From Lactuca virosa (taxonomy: Eukaryota > Streptophyta > Magnoliopsida > Asterales > Asteraceae), in the NCBI GenBank assembly GCA_928212115.1, contig CAKMRJ010000001.1, positions 370,983,026 through 371,047,025 of the forward strand: a stretch of DNA of 64,000 nt, read 5' to 3'. Below the pieces are notes generated by a model that ran no database searches, was not told where the DNA came from, and was given only the letters and a program-made list of their open reading frames with translations. Below are positions 21,244 through 30,896 of the stretch, piece by piece. A program made the translations under genes and the position numbers. How positions within the stretch are numbered: position 1 is the first letter of the stretch; the number at the start of each line of letters is the position of its first letter.

Positions 21244-22619
21244 GTGAGTTTCACGGCCCCACTTTCTAATATTTTCGGGGGAAAACACATGCTAAATATT
21301 GTATATACGTTACTATTATGTCTATATGATGGTATATTAGTAACAACGTAGATAGTTATATTAATCGGGATATACTTGTTCTAAATATAATATTTTGAAT
21401 GTATACAACTATTATCAACTTGTTAGCATGTTCTTGAACTAATGTAGATCTTGAGTTATACTTAGGATTCTACATATATGTTGTGTGCGATATAGTTCCG
21501 AAGTTATATTCGGAAGTTCTATATGTTAAAAAGTATGTTGCTATTATTGGTCTCATGTCAAGATAAAACTTGGTATGCTATATGTTGTTATTGTTGGTTT
21601 TCTGACAAGATAAAACTTGATATGTTATATATTATTGTTGGTTTTATGTCAAGATAAAACCTGGTTTTACTTCAAGTTATAACTGTTTATACTGCCTAAA
21701 TGTTATGAAATTAGGAGTAATGTTTAAACGCATAGTCTAGTAACTTAGGGTTTTAGACACGAAAATGCTTTTGTTGTTAGAACTATAGAACGCCGTCAAA
21801 GTTTACATGAGCTATTGTATTCATCAACTAAGATTGGAAACCTTAGTGGAAATCCTCTGACCTGTAACCGTTAATCCCGTGTGAGCGTGACAACCCCACC
21901 CGTGGTTGCTAGCTCCAACCCAACGGTATTCGGGTGACAAACTTGCCTAATTTACAACTTTCCGACGTCGATGAAGCGTGCAGAAACTACCGCAAGATGT
22001 GATCCTTGTACTACCGCAAGATGTGATCATTGTACTACCGCAAGATGTGATCCTTGTACTGCAAGGTGTGATCCTTGTACTACCGCAAGGTGTGATCCTT
22101 GTAATAATAATAAGATGTATAAAACTAAGTCATACAGTCGCAGCTACAGACTCATGGTAGCACAACTTTATAAGCATTATACTTTGTCGATATACATGAA
22201 TGAATGTTAAGTATAAGTTTCCCAAACACTTATACTCTAGGTACAAGAAACTTGTAGGTATACTACTTGTATATTAAGTAGATAATTATACCTAACACAC
22301 ATACTCGTATAGAATTGAAATAGACTTATACGTAGCGGTTTTACTCGTATAGAATTGAAATAAGATTTTTACGTAGCAACTTTCGTTTGTATGGAATTAC
22401 AAACACTTATGTTCATAGTATATGAGACTTATAGGTAAACTACTTATTTGGTAAGTAAACTTTTATACGTAGGATATATATACTAAACGTTGGAGAGTCA
22501 AAATGATACTTTCAAAAATATACTTTTGAACTTGGAAAATGTATTATTTTTATATGGAGTTAAAACCTGTGGACTCACCAACTTTATGTTGACATATTTT
22601 AAATTGCATGTGTTTTCAG
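21244..22619 (+). other. Possible intron inside element B 5' LTR
   Basis: AAG|GTGAGT donor at 21244 and TGTTTTCAG|G acceptor ending at 22619. It encloses the 23-24-bp tandem repeats. Inference only. Confidence 0.35.
21987..22105 (+). repeat. 23-24-bp tandem repeat, five copies
   Basis: Units of the form CTACCGCAAGATGTGATCC. The later units read CAAGG-TGTGAT-CCTTG, a 5-bp stem with a six-base loop. The same array lies at 25953-26073 in the 3' LTR with one or two base differences. Confidence 0.8.
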
Positions 22620-22694
22620 GAAGTTGATAACTATGATACGAGAAATGATGTTACACTGCCCGGTGTTTCCGCCGACGGCCGGGGTGTGACAGAT

Positions 22695-22706
22695 TGGTAT
22701 CAGAGC
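22695..22706 (+). promoter_or_regulatory. Element B primer-binding site
   Basis: TGGTATCAGAGC, four bases downstream of the LTR end. Confidence 0.9.
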
Positions 22707-23249
22707 TATTAACTATAGTGAATTAGAAACTTTCTTAGGAAAACACGACTATAGTTTAGGGCTTACTCTGTTAGGTTTAGTCATATCACTTAGCCTACAA
22801 TATAAAGTATTATTAAATATTCTACTGAAGGACTACTTACAGGAGCGGTGACAGGATAGACACGTTGCTTGGGTTGCTGGATTTCAGAATGACTATATGC
22901 TAAAATGATCCTGCCCACCGACTGTCCTGACTGGCCGGTGCCTTATCAGCTAGACCTGAAGTAACAAACAATAATTAATAATACTCGTGAATACAACAAA
23001 CACAAAGATATAGAGTTATGTATGAACTCAGTCCCGCGATGAGAACACATGTATATAACCCAAAAATATAGAAAACCCAAACCCTCGATAAGAAATCAAC
23101 GCAAGGTTTTAGGTCAAACTCCTTAGTCGAGTTTTATTGTACATGGGCCGAACCACAACTAAACGTAGACTGATCACCTATGTTTTAATTATGGTCAGAC
23201 TGATGCACAAGTAAACTTGGATACGGTGGTTGATAGACTAAAACACCTG

Positions 23250-23860
23250 AAGATTCTAGAAGATTAAAGATAGATCTCAGATACTATCAACTCAGAATAC
23301 AAGAAGACGATGTTCCGAAGACAACATTTAGGACTCGGTATGGTCATTCTGAGTTCCTAGTTAAGCCTTTTGGGATTGACCAACGCTCCAGCAGTGTTTA
23401 TGGATCTCATGAATAGTGTTTGCAAAACCGTACTTGGATAAATTCGTGATAGTATTTATCGATGATATATTGATATATTCACGAACCAAGGAAGAACACG
23501 GTCAACACTTGCAAATAATCTTGGAACTACTAAGAAAGAAAAGTTGTACGCCAAATTCTCCGAATGTGAATTTTGGATTAGAGAAGTACAAATTTTTAGA
23601 ATATGTAGTTTAGTAACAAAGGGATTCATATCGAACCCTCCAAGATTGAAGCAATCAAGAATTGAGAAGCACCAAAGACGCCAACATAAGATTTCGTCGT
23701 ATACTGCAACACATCAAATCAAGGATTGAGATGTGTGTTAATGCAAAGAGGAAAAGTTATTTCTTACACATCTCGACAACTTAAGGTGCATGAGAATAAT
23801 TACACTACCAATGATCTTGAATTGGGAGCTGTAGTTTTTGCACTGAGAAGTTCGAGAGAC
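23250..23860 (+). pseudogene. Element B reverse transcriptase / RNase H scraps
   Basis: Pieces of a Gypsy reverse transcriptase in shifting frames: RIQEDDVPKTTFRTRYGH near 23290, then VIVFIDDILIYSRTKEEHG near 23445 with the catalytic DD, then FSECEFWIREVQ near 23550. A short RNase H piece (QRGKVISYTSRQLK, near 23740; LELGAVVFAL near 23820) follows, then a jump to the integrase tail. The N-terminal third of the reverse transcriptase and the rest of RNase H are missing. No protein of use can be made. Confidence 0.8.
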
Positions 23861-24455
23861 GCACAATTGGCCAGATAACATATAGGTGATACCTTATGTG
23901 CCGAGCTAGAAATAACCCACGAGACAACTGAAAAGATCGTGCAAATTAAGGATCGATTAAAGGTTCCACATGATCGTCAAAAGAGCTATGCTGACGTAAG
24001 ATGTAAGCCTTTGGAATTCCAAGTTCGAGATAGAGTTATGTTAAAGGTCTCTCTTTGGAAAGCCGTAATTCGATTCTGGAAACAAGGCAAACTAAACCCA
24101 CGGTATATAGGACCTTTTGAAATTCTAGCAAGAATTGGTTCTGTCGCATACCAACTCAAGTTACCTCAAGAGCTAAGCAATGTACACGATGTTTTTCACG
24201 TGTCAAATCTCAAAATATGTCTACCCGATGACACTCTTGTTGTACCTCTCGATGAGATACAAGTCAATACCAAACTCAACTTTGTAGAAGAACCTGTCGA
24301 AATCATGGATCGAGAAACCAAACGATTAAAACAAAGTCGTATTCCCATAGTGAAAGTTCGATGGAACTCTTTACGAGGACCTGAATTTACTTAGGAATGT
24401 GAAGATCAGATGAAACTAAAATACCCCCAACTATTTAACAAAACCCCATCCACAA
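23861..24455 (+). pseudogene. Element B integrase C-terminal tail
   Basis: The frame 23939-24394 (about 150 codons) carries the usual tail of plant Gypsy integrases: DRQKSYADVRCKPLEF, then RYIGPFEILARIGSVAYQLKLP, then the HDVFHVSNLK motif and a partial chromodomain ending PIVKVRWNSLRGPEFT. A TAG stands where tryptophan is expected (about 24393), and chromodomain residues continue beyond it. The zinc finger and the D,D-35-E core are absent. The frame's first codon is GTG, so this is a fragment without its own start. Confidence 0.85.
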
Positions 24456-24481
24456 GATAAATTTCGGGACGAAATTATTCT

Positions 24482-24494
24482 AAGGGGGGGAGAA
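24482..24494 (+). promoter_or_regulatory. Element B polypurine tract
   Basis: AAGGGGGGGAGAA immediately before the 3' LTR. Confidence 0.85.
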
Positions 24495-26660
24495 TGTAAC
24501 ACCAGTCAAAATAGGTCAATAACAATCACATGTGATTATGCCAATCATGTAATGTGATTAGTAATGTGATGAAATTACTATGTAGTTCATGATAAATTCT
24601 AATACAAATATGAACTTTCTTTATAATACAACTCAAAGTATATGTCCATACGATTCCAAAGATATAGAGAATGTCTAAATCTGACTTTGCGTGAAGAAGT
24701 TATGATAAACCCTAATGCTATAAATCTCTATGATAAGAAGAATTTAAAATAGACATAGAATTAGCTATTGGAATCTAAAAGAAAGTTGTAGTACTCGGAA
24801 ATACCTACGCGTGGATATAAAGAACGTCAAAAACGGAGCTCGTATGCAAAAGTTATGACCTTCCGAAGATACAGCTATCTAAGAGCATGACACGTGGCAG
24901 AAACCCTAGCCGCCTTAAGTCACGACGTGAACATGAAGTTCACGACGTGAAATGTGTCAGGGACACTAATCGGGGCTAGAAAACACGTGTTAAAGCTACG
25001 GGGTGACTCATGGATGTTCACGACGTGACCCAAGGTATGTCACGACGTGAAATGGCCCAGAACAGCCTATAAATAGCGATCAAAGCTCATTCATTCCTTA
25101 CACCATTTCTACTTTCTTTCTCTCTCGTTTGCTGAAGCCGTTTCGCTTCCCGAGCCCAGTGATCGCGAACCGCTGACTGTTTTCAGTTAGATTCTGTCAA
25201 AGTACGATATTAAGGTGAGTTTCACGGCCCTACTTTCTAATATTTTCGGGGGAAAACACATGCTAAATATTGTATATACATTACTATTATGTCTATATGA
25301 TGGTATATTAGTAGCAACGTAGATAGTTATATTAATCGGGATATACTTGTTCTAAATATAATATTTTGAATGTATACAACTATTATCAACTTGTTAGCAT
25401 GTTCTTGAACTAATGTAGATCTTGAGTATTTAGGATTCTACATATATGTTGTGTGCGATATAGTTCCGAAGTTATATTCGGAAGTTCTATATGTTAAAAA
25501 GTATGTTGCTATTATTGGTCTCATGTCAAGATAAAACTTGGTATGCTATATGTTGTTATTGTTGGTTTTCTGACAAGATAAAACTTGATATGTTATATAT
25601 TATTGTTGGTTTTATGTCAAGATAAAACCTGGTTTTACTTCAAGTTATAACTGTTATACTGCCTAAATGTTATGAAATTAGGAGTAATGTTTAAACGCAT
25701 AGTCTAGTAACTTAGGGTTTTAGACACGAAAATGCTTTTGTTGTTAGAACTATAGAACGCCGTCAAAGTTTACATGAGCTATTGTATTCATCAACTAAGA
25801 TTGGAAATCTTAGTGGAAATCCTCTGAATTGTAACCGTTAATCCCGTGTGAGCGTGACAACCCCACCCGTGGTTGCTAGCTCCAACCCAACGGTATTCGG
25901 GTGACAAACTTGCCTAATTTACAACTTTCCGACGTCGATGAAGCGTGCAGAAACTACCGCAAGATGTGATCCTTGTACTACCGCAAGATGTGATCATTGT
26001 ACTACCGCAAGATGTGATCCTTGTACTGCAAGGTGTGATCCTTGTACTACCGCAAGGTGTGATCGTTGTAATAATAATAAGAGGTATAAAACTAAGTCAT
26101 ACAGTCGCAGATACAGACTCATGGTAGCACAACTTTATAAGCATTATACTTTGTCGATATACAAGTATGAATGTTAAGTATAAGTTTCCCAAACACTTAT
26201 ACTCTAGGTACAAGAAACTTGTAGGTATACTACTTGTATATTAAGTAGATAATTATACCTAACACACATCTCGTATAGAATGAATGAAATAGATTTATAC
26301 GTAGCGGTTTTACTCGTATAGAATTGAAATAAGATTTTTACTTAGCAACTTTCGTTTGTATGGAATTACAAACACTTATGTTCATAGTATATGAGACTTA
26401 TAGGTAAACTACTTATTTGGTAAGTAAACTTTTATACGTAGGATATATATACTAAACGTTGGAGAGTCAAAATGATACTTTCAAAAATATACTTTTGAAC
26501 TTGGAAAATATATTATTTTTATATGGAGTCAAAACTTGTGGACTCACCAACTTTATGTTGACGTATTTTAAATTGCATGTGTTTTCAGGAAGTTGATAAC
26601 TATGATACGAGAAATGACGTTACACTGCCCGGTGTTTCCGCCGACGGCTGGGGTGTGACA
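24495..26660 (+). repeat. Element B 3' LTR
   Basis: 2166 bp. The palindrome module begins at 24920, TATAAATAG lies at 25068-25076 and the tandem repeat at about 25953-26073. I count no difference from the 5' LTR in the first 736 bp and roughly 25 differences in the remaining 1.43 kb. Confidence 0.93.
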
Positions 26661-27155
26661 GTACCATAGTCTATCACACATTCACACGCACCAATCCATT
26701 CTCATCATCCATTCTTTTTTAGAATTTTATGATTCAACATATGAAACCAGACGCTGATGAGAATTCAAAAACTCTGTGCCGATGGTTAGGATATGTATCG
26801 TAGTCTATCACACGCACCAATCCACTTTCACCATACATTCTTCTTTAGAATTTCATGATTCAACGTATGAAACCATACACTGATGAGAATTTGAAAACTC
26901 TGTGCTGATGGGTATATCACATACCATGATGTATTACATACAGTTACCCATTCTCTCCCAACAAATCATTTATTAAAAAAGTTTATGATTCACTGTATCA
27001 ACCATACACTGATAAAACTTCGACATTCTTTTCCGATGGGTACATTTAAACACCAAAATGTATTACACACATCATACCATTCTTATTCCTTTTCTTCTAA
27101 TAAAAGAAGTTTCTGATTCAACATATTAAACCATACGCTAATGAGTATTATGTCA
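26661..27155 (+). repeat. Diverged 130-bp tandem repeats in Copia spacer
   Basis: About four units sharing 'ACTCTGTGCCGATGG...' and 'TTTATGATTCAAC', with starts near 20480 (split by element B), 26757, 26888 and 27015. Units are roughly 130 bp and visibly diverged. They lie upstream of the second ORF. Nothing codes here; 27155-27550 likewise holds no recognisable gene. Confidence 0.65.
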
Positions 27156-27550
27156 GTGAATTATAATACAAACACATGCTATCAGGAGACATCATAATCT
27201 CACTCGTTTGACAGCTACAACTTTGATCCACTGATAATGCAACTCTGATACGCTGACTACTTCAACTAATAACCCATGCCACTAATGCTATGTCTCACTG
27301 ATACATAAGTTTCTGATCTCAATGGTAACTTTTGGATGACGATCAAGATATGCAACATCATCTTGAATACGAGATTTTTACGACACATTTCTTTCCAATA
27401 ATGATTACACAAAAGGTATAAATATTTGGATAAAGTAGGAGAATTCTCTCTCCTTTGTCACTTTTACGACTAATCCAAGCAGTCAAAGTTCTCTCACAAA
27501 GGCTCTCTCGATCATCATCTTCTCCATCTCAAGTTCTTCAAGATTTCATC

Positions 27551-27996
27551 ATGTCAACGGTTCTATATGTCTTTGCTCCTGATGCTAATGTAGTCAAAGT
27601 GCCACATGCTCCTGATACTCTCATCGTTGTCCAAGCAAACAACATTGCATTCTTAGATAACATCCTAAATCAACACAAGAACTCAGGATTGAGGATTTTG
27701 TTAACTACGTCACAAGTTGTCATCTTCACTATGCATTCTGTGATTTTCCGGAGCCATTCTACCCTAAGCAAGTATGTGAGTTTTACTATTCTTGCACTAT
27801 CAATGCCAATGCTCAAACTATCTCTGGAACTATTAGAGACGACCATTTTAGGGTTGTTATCAATGCAACTTCGTTTCGACTTGCTCTACGTCTCCCTCAA
27901 TCATAAAACTACTCTAAAACTCCTTCTAAGGAAAAATGAAGGTCTCTTCGACCCAAATTAGGGTATAAATTCTCTCTCCAGGGTACTACTTGCGAT
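27551..27996 (+). pseudogene. Copia second ORF, first part
   Basis: Start of a long second ORF in the old Copia element. ATG at 27551 reads MSTVLYVFAPDANVVK and then NNIAFLDNILNQHKN. After about 27690 the meaningful reading moves to another frame (VTSCHLHYAFCDFPEPFYPKQVCEFYYSC), showing a frameshift. A stop interrupts near 27902, and another shift restores the reading FSLQGTTCDPNKY across the element C insertion site. From memory, similar hypothetical proteins accompany Copia elements in Asteraceae; I cannot name a function. No transmembrane segment or fusion-peptide pattern makes it an envelope protein. Confidence 0.6.
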
Positions 27997-28056
27997 TGTA
28001 ACATCCGGATTCCCAGGTATCTTATTTTAAGTATTTATATTGAATTTTAGAGAGGG

Positions 28057-28205
28057 ACTCGACAAGTAGGCGCTCAGACTCGCCGAGTGGGATCGCGCAT
28101 TTTTGGTCTGATTTAATGAAGGACTCGACGAGTCGATGCGTGGACTCGGCGAGTCCGCGCTGTTAAGTGAAACCCTAATTCTCGGGGCATGTGCCCTATT
28201 TAAAG
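28057..28205 (+). promoter_or_regulatory. Element C promoter: four palindromes plus TATA
   Basis: Palindromes start at 28057 (ACTCGACAAGT, one mutation), 28078, 28123 and 28144: spacings 21, 45, 21. TATTTAAAG at 28197-28205 begins 53 bp after the last start. Geometry is the same as element A. Confidence 0.7.
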
Positions 28206-28450
28206 GCCTTTATAGCCTCCATTGCGGCCACTTCACCCCTGAGAAACCCTAGAGAGAGAAAGAGAACGTTTGTGGTGCAAGAGGAAGGCTAAATCACCAT
28301 TTCTTGTGTGTTTTAGCAAAGGAGAAGTAGTTTCCAACAAGAGGAGGTCAAGGGAGCTGTGGATCTAGGGTTTTCAAGTTCAGATCTACACTATTGAGGA
28401 GGAGGCTAGGTCGGGACGTTGAGCACTAGAGTTTATCCGACTTCATTGAG

Positions 28451-28863
28451 GTGAGTCTTCTCACTATACTGTACCTGGAAGGGTACCTATGTGTGACCGG
28501 AAGGTCTTGTATGCTATGATGTATGTGCTATATGCGGTTATGTGATATGTATGTGCTATGTATGTTACGTATGGTAAGGACCGGAAGGTCGGGATGATAT
28601 ATATGTATGTGCTATGTATGTTATGTATGGTAAGGACCGGAAGGTCAGGATGATATGAACCGGAAGGTCAAGAGGTTACGGACCGGAAGGTCGATACGGG
28701 TAGGACCGGAAGGTCTACCGGGACTCGGGACGGAAGTCCCTTGAGACACATGGATCGGAAGATGCTACAGAGTTATGGCCTGGAAAGGCGTATGTGTGGT
28801 ATGTGGTATTTTGGGGAACTCACTAAGCATTTATGCTTACAGTTGTTACGATATGTGTTTCAG
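28451..28863 (+). other. Possible intron inside element C 5' LTR
   Basis: GAG|GTGAGT donor at 28451 and TTTCAG|GTAC acceptor ending at 28863. It encloses the hairpin repeats. Confidence 0.45.
28495..28745 (+). repeat. Tandem hairpins with GGAA loops
   Basis: Six or more copies of GACC-GGAA-GGTC (for example 28579-28590, 28634-28645, 28681-28692, 28703-28714) and GGGAC-GGAA-GTCCC at 28727-28740. GGAA is a GNRA tetraloop in RNA. The 3' LTR has the same array at about 34754-35000. Confidence 0.72.
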
Positions 28864-29049
28864 GTACTAGCGAGGATCGCGGGAAGGCGTCGGCATGATC
28901 CGTACACACTTATGGAGTTTATGTTATTGAGATTCTGGGACAAGTTTTGTTATGACACAATGGGTACATTATGTTTTTGTGATTATTGTGTGATTGAAAG
29001 TATGTTTTAAAAATGAAAAATTGTTTTGAAAATTTACGTTGTTACAAGT

Positions 29050-29061
29050 TGGTATCAGAGC
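29050..29061 (+). promoter_or_regulatory. Element C primer-binding site
   Basis: TGGTATCAGAGC, three bases after the LTR. The leader 29062-29657 has no gene and ends with an acceptor-like TTTCAG (29645-29650). Confidence 0.9.
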
Positions 29062-29657
29062 CTTGGTTTGAGGGATTCGGATGCATCTTCGGATGAATCT
29101 GGACTCAAACTGAGGATTTGAGAAGGTTTTCATAAAATAAACGATTTTTCTAAAAGAGTAAAAGATTTTGAGAAAGGCAGAAGGAAGCAGTGTGTACGAT
29201 CAGTCAGCGCCTGAACGGTGATTTCCCAAAATACCCTTACATTATGTGTTATGAGATATGTTATGATATGATATACATGCTAGAGTTGGCTAGGTATTCA
29301 TATTAGGACTAGAGTGGTCTAATTTTGTGATGCCTTAGCCTAGGAAGGATTTTGCTGCTATGTGATGCTTGAGAGCGAGTAGGTAGCAGTGAGGAGCTGA
29401 TGAGAGGTCTACCGAAGGGTAGCCTATGCCAGTAAGACATAGAGTACTTGTGATCTGGGATCCAAGGAAGAGGACTTAGGGTGAATACTCATGCGGTGTG
29501 GACGGTAGTATAGGGCCCGTACTACTGAAGACGCCGGAGCAGTGCGCACTCTAAGTAAGAATCCTTTGGGTACTAGAGAACAAGTAGGGTTGAGTTATCG
29601 AGTGCGAGTATGCTCGAGCGAGTCTCTGATAATATTATGTTGTATTTCAGAGATATC

Positions 29658-30866
29658 ATGGTTGGGACACGCCACAGACCTGAGCCGAGTGGCGTGAGTG
29701 ACGAGGAGCTTCGTCAGATGATCCACGATGAGGTGGCAGCGGCGATTCGAGCCGAGATTCCGGAGATGTTTGGGTCTATCAAGACCACATTGATTGAGAC
29801 TTTTGATGAGCGCTACGCAGCGGTGACTGAGGCTGCGGCTGCTGCAGCTACTGCAGCTGTGGCTGCTGCCAGACCTCAGGGAGGTGACTCGTTGTTGCTT
29901 CGAGAGTTCAGCAACATGAAGCCGCCAGAGTTTGACGGGACGCAGGATCCAATCGCTGCGATGAGATGGAATTCTGATATCGAGGGATGCTTCTACACGT
30001 GTTCATGTCCGGAGCATATGAGGGTACGGTTCGCGTTGAACCAGCTTCGCTTGGGAGCGAAGGATTGGTGGAAGTTCGTGACGGCGAGCTTCACTCTTGC
30101 AGAGATTTCAGCGGTGACCTGGGAGAGGTTCACCACCATGTTCAGAGACGAGTATGTTCCCCCGGTGGAGAGGGAACGGTTGGTTCAGGAGTTCTTGACC
30201 CTCAAGCAGGGTACTGATTCGGTTACTATGGTTACTTGGAAGTTTCATGAGAGGGCGATGTTCTGCCATGAGCAGGTGTCTACTGAGCAGGCACGCATGA
30301 GCCGATATTTGGGCGTTTTGAGGAGGGATATTCGGGAGTTCGTGTCGAACTCGACTTACCAGACATTTGCTGAGCTCCAGGCAAATGCCCGGAAGAAGGA
30401 GATTGAGTTGGAGACTCAGGCCAGGAAGGAGGCCGAGTCTCAGAGGATGGATCGGCGGCTGGCACAGTCTCAGCCGGCAGCCAAGCGGGCAAAGTCCGCT
30501 GATACGATGTCTGGAGGCCAGAAGGGCCGCACTTGTGGGAAGTGCGGCAAGGGACATGATGGGGTCTGTCGATCGGGTGCTTGCTACAAATGTGGCAAGG
30601 AGGGGCATATCACCAAGGATTTCCCCAAGGGATTTATGGTTTGCTTTCATTGCAACCAGACTGGCCATCGGAAGGCCGAGTGCCCGCAGTTACATCAGGG
30701 ATCAGCACAGGATTCTGCCCCTGCTGCTAGGGTTACCGAGGTTCGGCCAGCGAAGGCCGAGGCACCGAAGGCTCGCGGGAGAGCTTTCCAGTTGACAGCG
30801 GAGGAGGTCCGCGCAGCGCCTGATGTAGTGGCTGGTATGTATTCTTATTTATTTATGCAGAGTTGA
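29658..30866 (+). CDS. gag: Element C Gag polyprotein, intact
   Basis: Capsid and nucleocapsid of a Tekay-like Gypsy element; assembles the cytoplasmic particle that packages element RNA. I start it at MVGTRHRPEPSG (29658), seven bases after an acceptor-like TTTCAG; upstream in-frame codons lie in the leader. About 402 residues. Order: acidic N-terminal part, DERYAAVTEAAAAAA stretch (residues about 50-65), capsid core with PPEFDGTQDPIAAMRW and LRLGAKDWW, basic linker rich in QARKEAESQ, then two zinc knuckles (CYKCGKEGHITKDF with the last Cys replaced by Phe, and CFHCNQTGHRKAEC). No stop or shift. If the 62-bp GT-AG segment from 30835 is spliced out, Gag runs in frame into protease; unspliced it ends at 30866, eleven codons past the donor. 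Confidence 0.92.
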   Translation: MVGTRHRPEPSGVSDEELRQMIHDEVAAAIRAEIPEMFGSIKTTLIETFDERYAAVTEAAAAAATAAVAAARPQGGDSLLLREFSNMKPPEFDGTQDPIAAMRWNSDIEGCFYTCSCPEHMRVRFALNQLRLGAKDWWKFVTASFTLAEISAVTWERFTTMFRDEYVPPVERERLVQEFLTLKQGTDSVTMVTWKFHERAMFCHEQVSTEQARMSRYLGVLRRDIREFVSNSTYQTFAELQANARKKEIELETQARKEAESQRMDRRLAQSQPAAKRAKSADTMSGGQKGRTCGKCGKGHDGVCRSGACYKCGKEGHITKDFPKGFMVCFHCNQTGHRKAECPQLHQGSAQDSAPAARVTEVRPAKAEAPKARGRAFQLTAEEVRAAPDVVAGMYSYLFMQS

Positions 30867-30896
30867 GATATTGTGCTTATATTATGATATGCGTAG
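30835..30896 (+). other. 62-bp intron-like gag/pol junction (C)
   Basis: GTATGT at 30835 and GCGTAG ending at 30896. The codon split is G|GT (Gly). Removal takes the gag frame (position modulo 3 = 0) to the pol frame (modulo 3 = 2) with no stop, because 62 = 2 modulo 3. Same length and edges as 9513-9574 in element A. Confidence 0.65.

Larger units (their letters stand above)
20524..22691 (+). repeat. Element B 5' LTR
   Basis: 2168 bp, begins TGTAACACCAG, ends GGGGTGTGACA. Different family from A and C. Confidence 0.93.
20524..26660 (+). mobile_element. Gypsy element B, internal-deletion derivative
   Basis: 6137 bp with perfect target duplication gtacc (20519-20523 and 26661-26665). Two LTRs of about 2.17 kb enclose only 1.8 kb. 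Primer site and polypurine tract are intact, but gag, protease, most of the reverse transcriptase and the integrase core are missing. Such a copy could move only with enzymes from another element. The LTRs are nearly identical, and identical over their first 736 bp. Confidence 0.92.
27997..29046 (+). repeat. Element C 5' LTR
   Basis: Begins TGTAACATCCGG, ends GTTGTTACA. It holds promoter module, splice-like sites and GGAA-loop hairpins. Confidence 0.93.
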
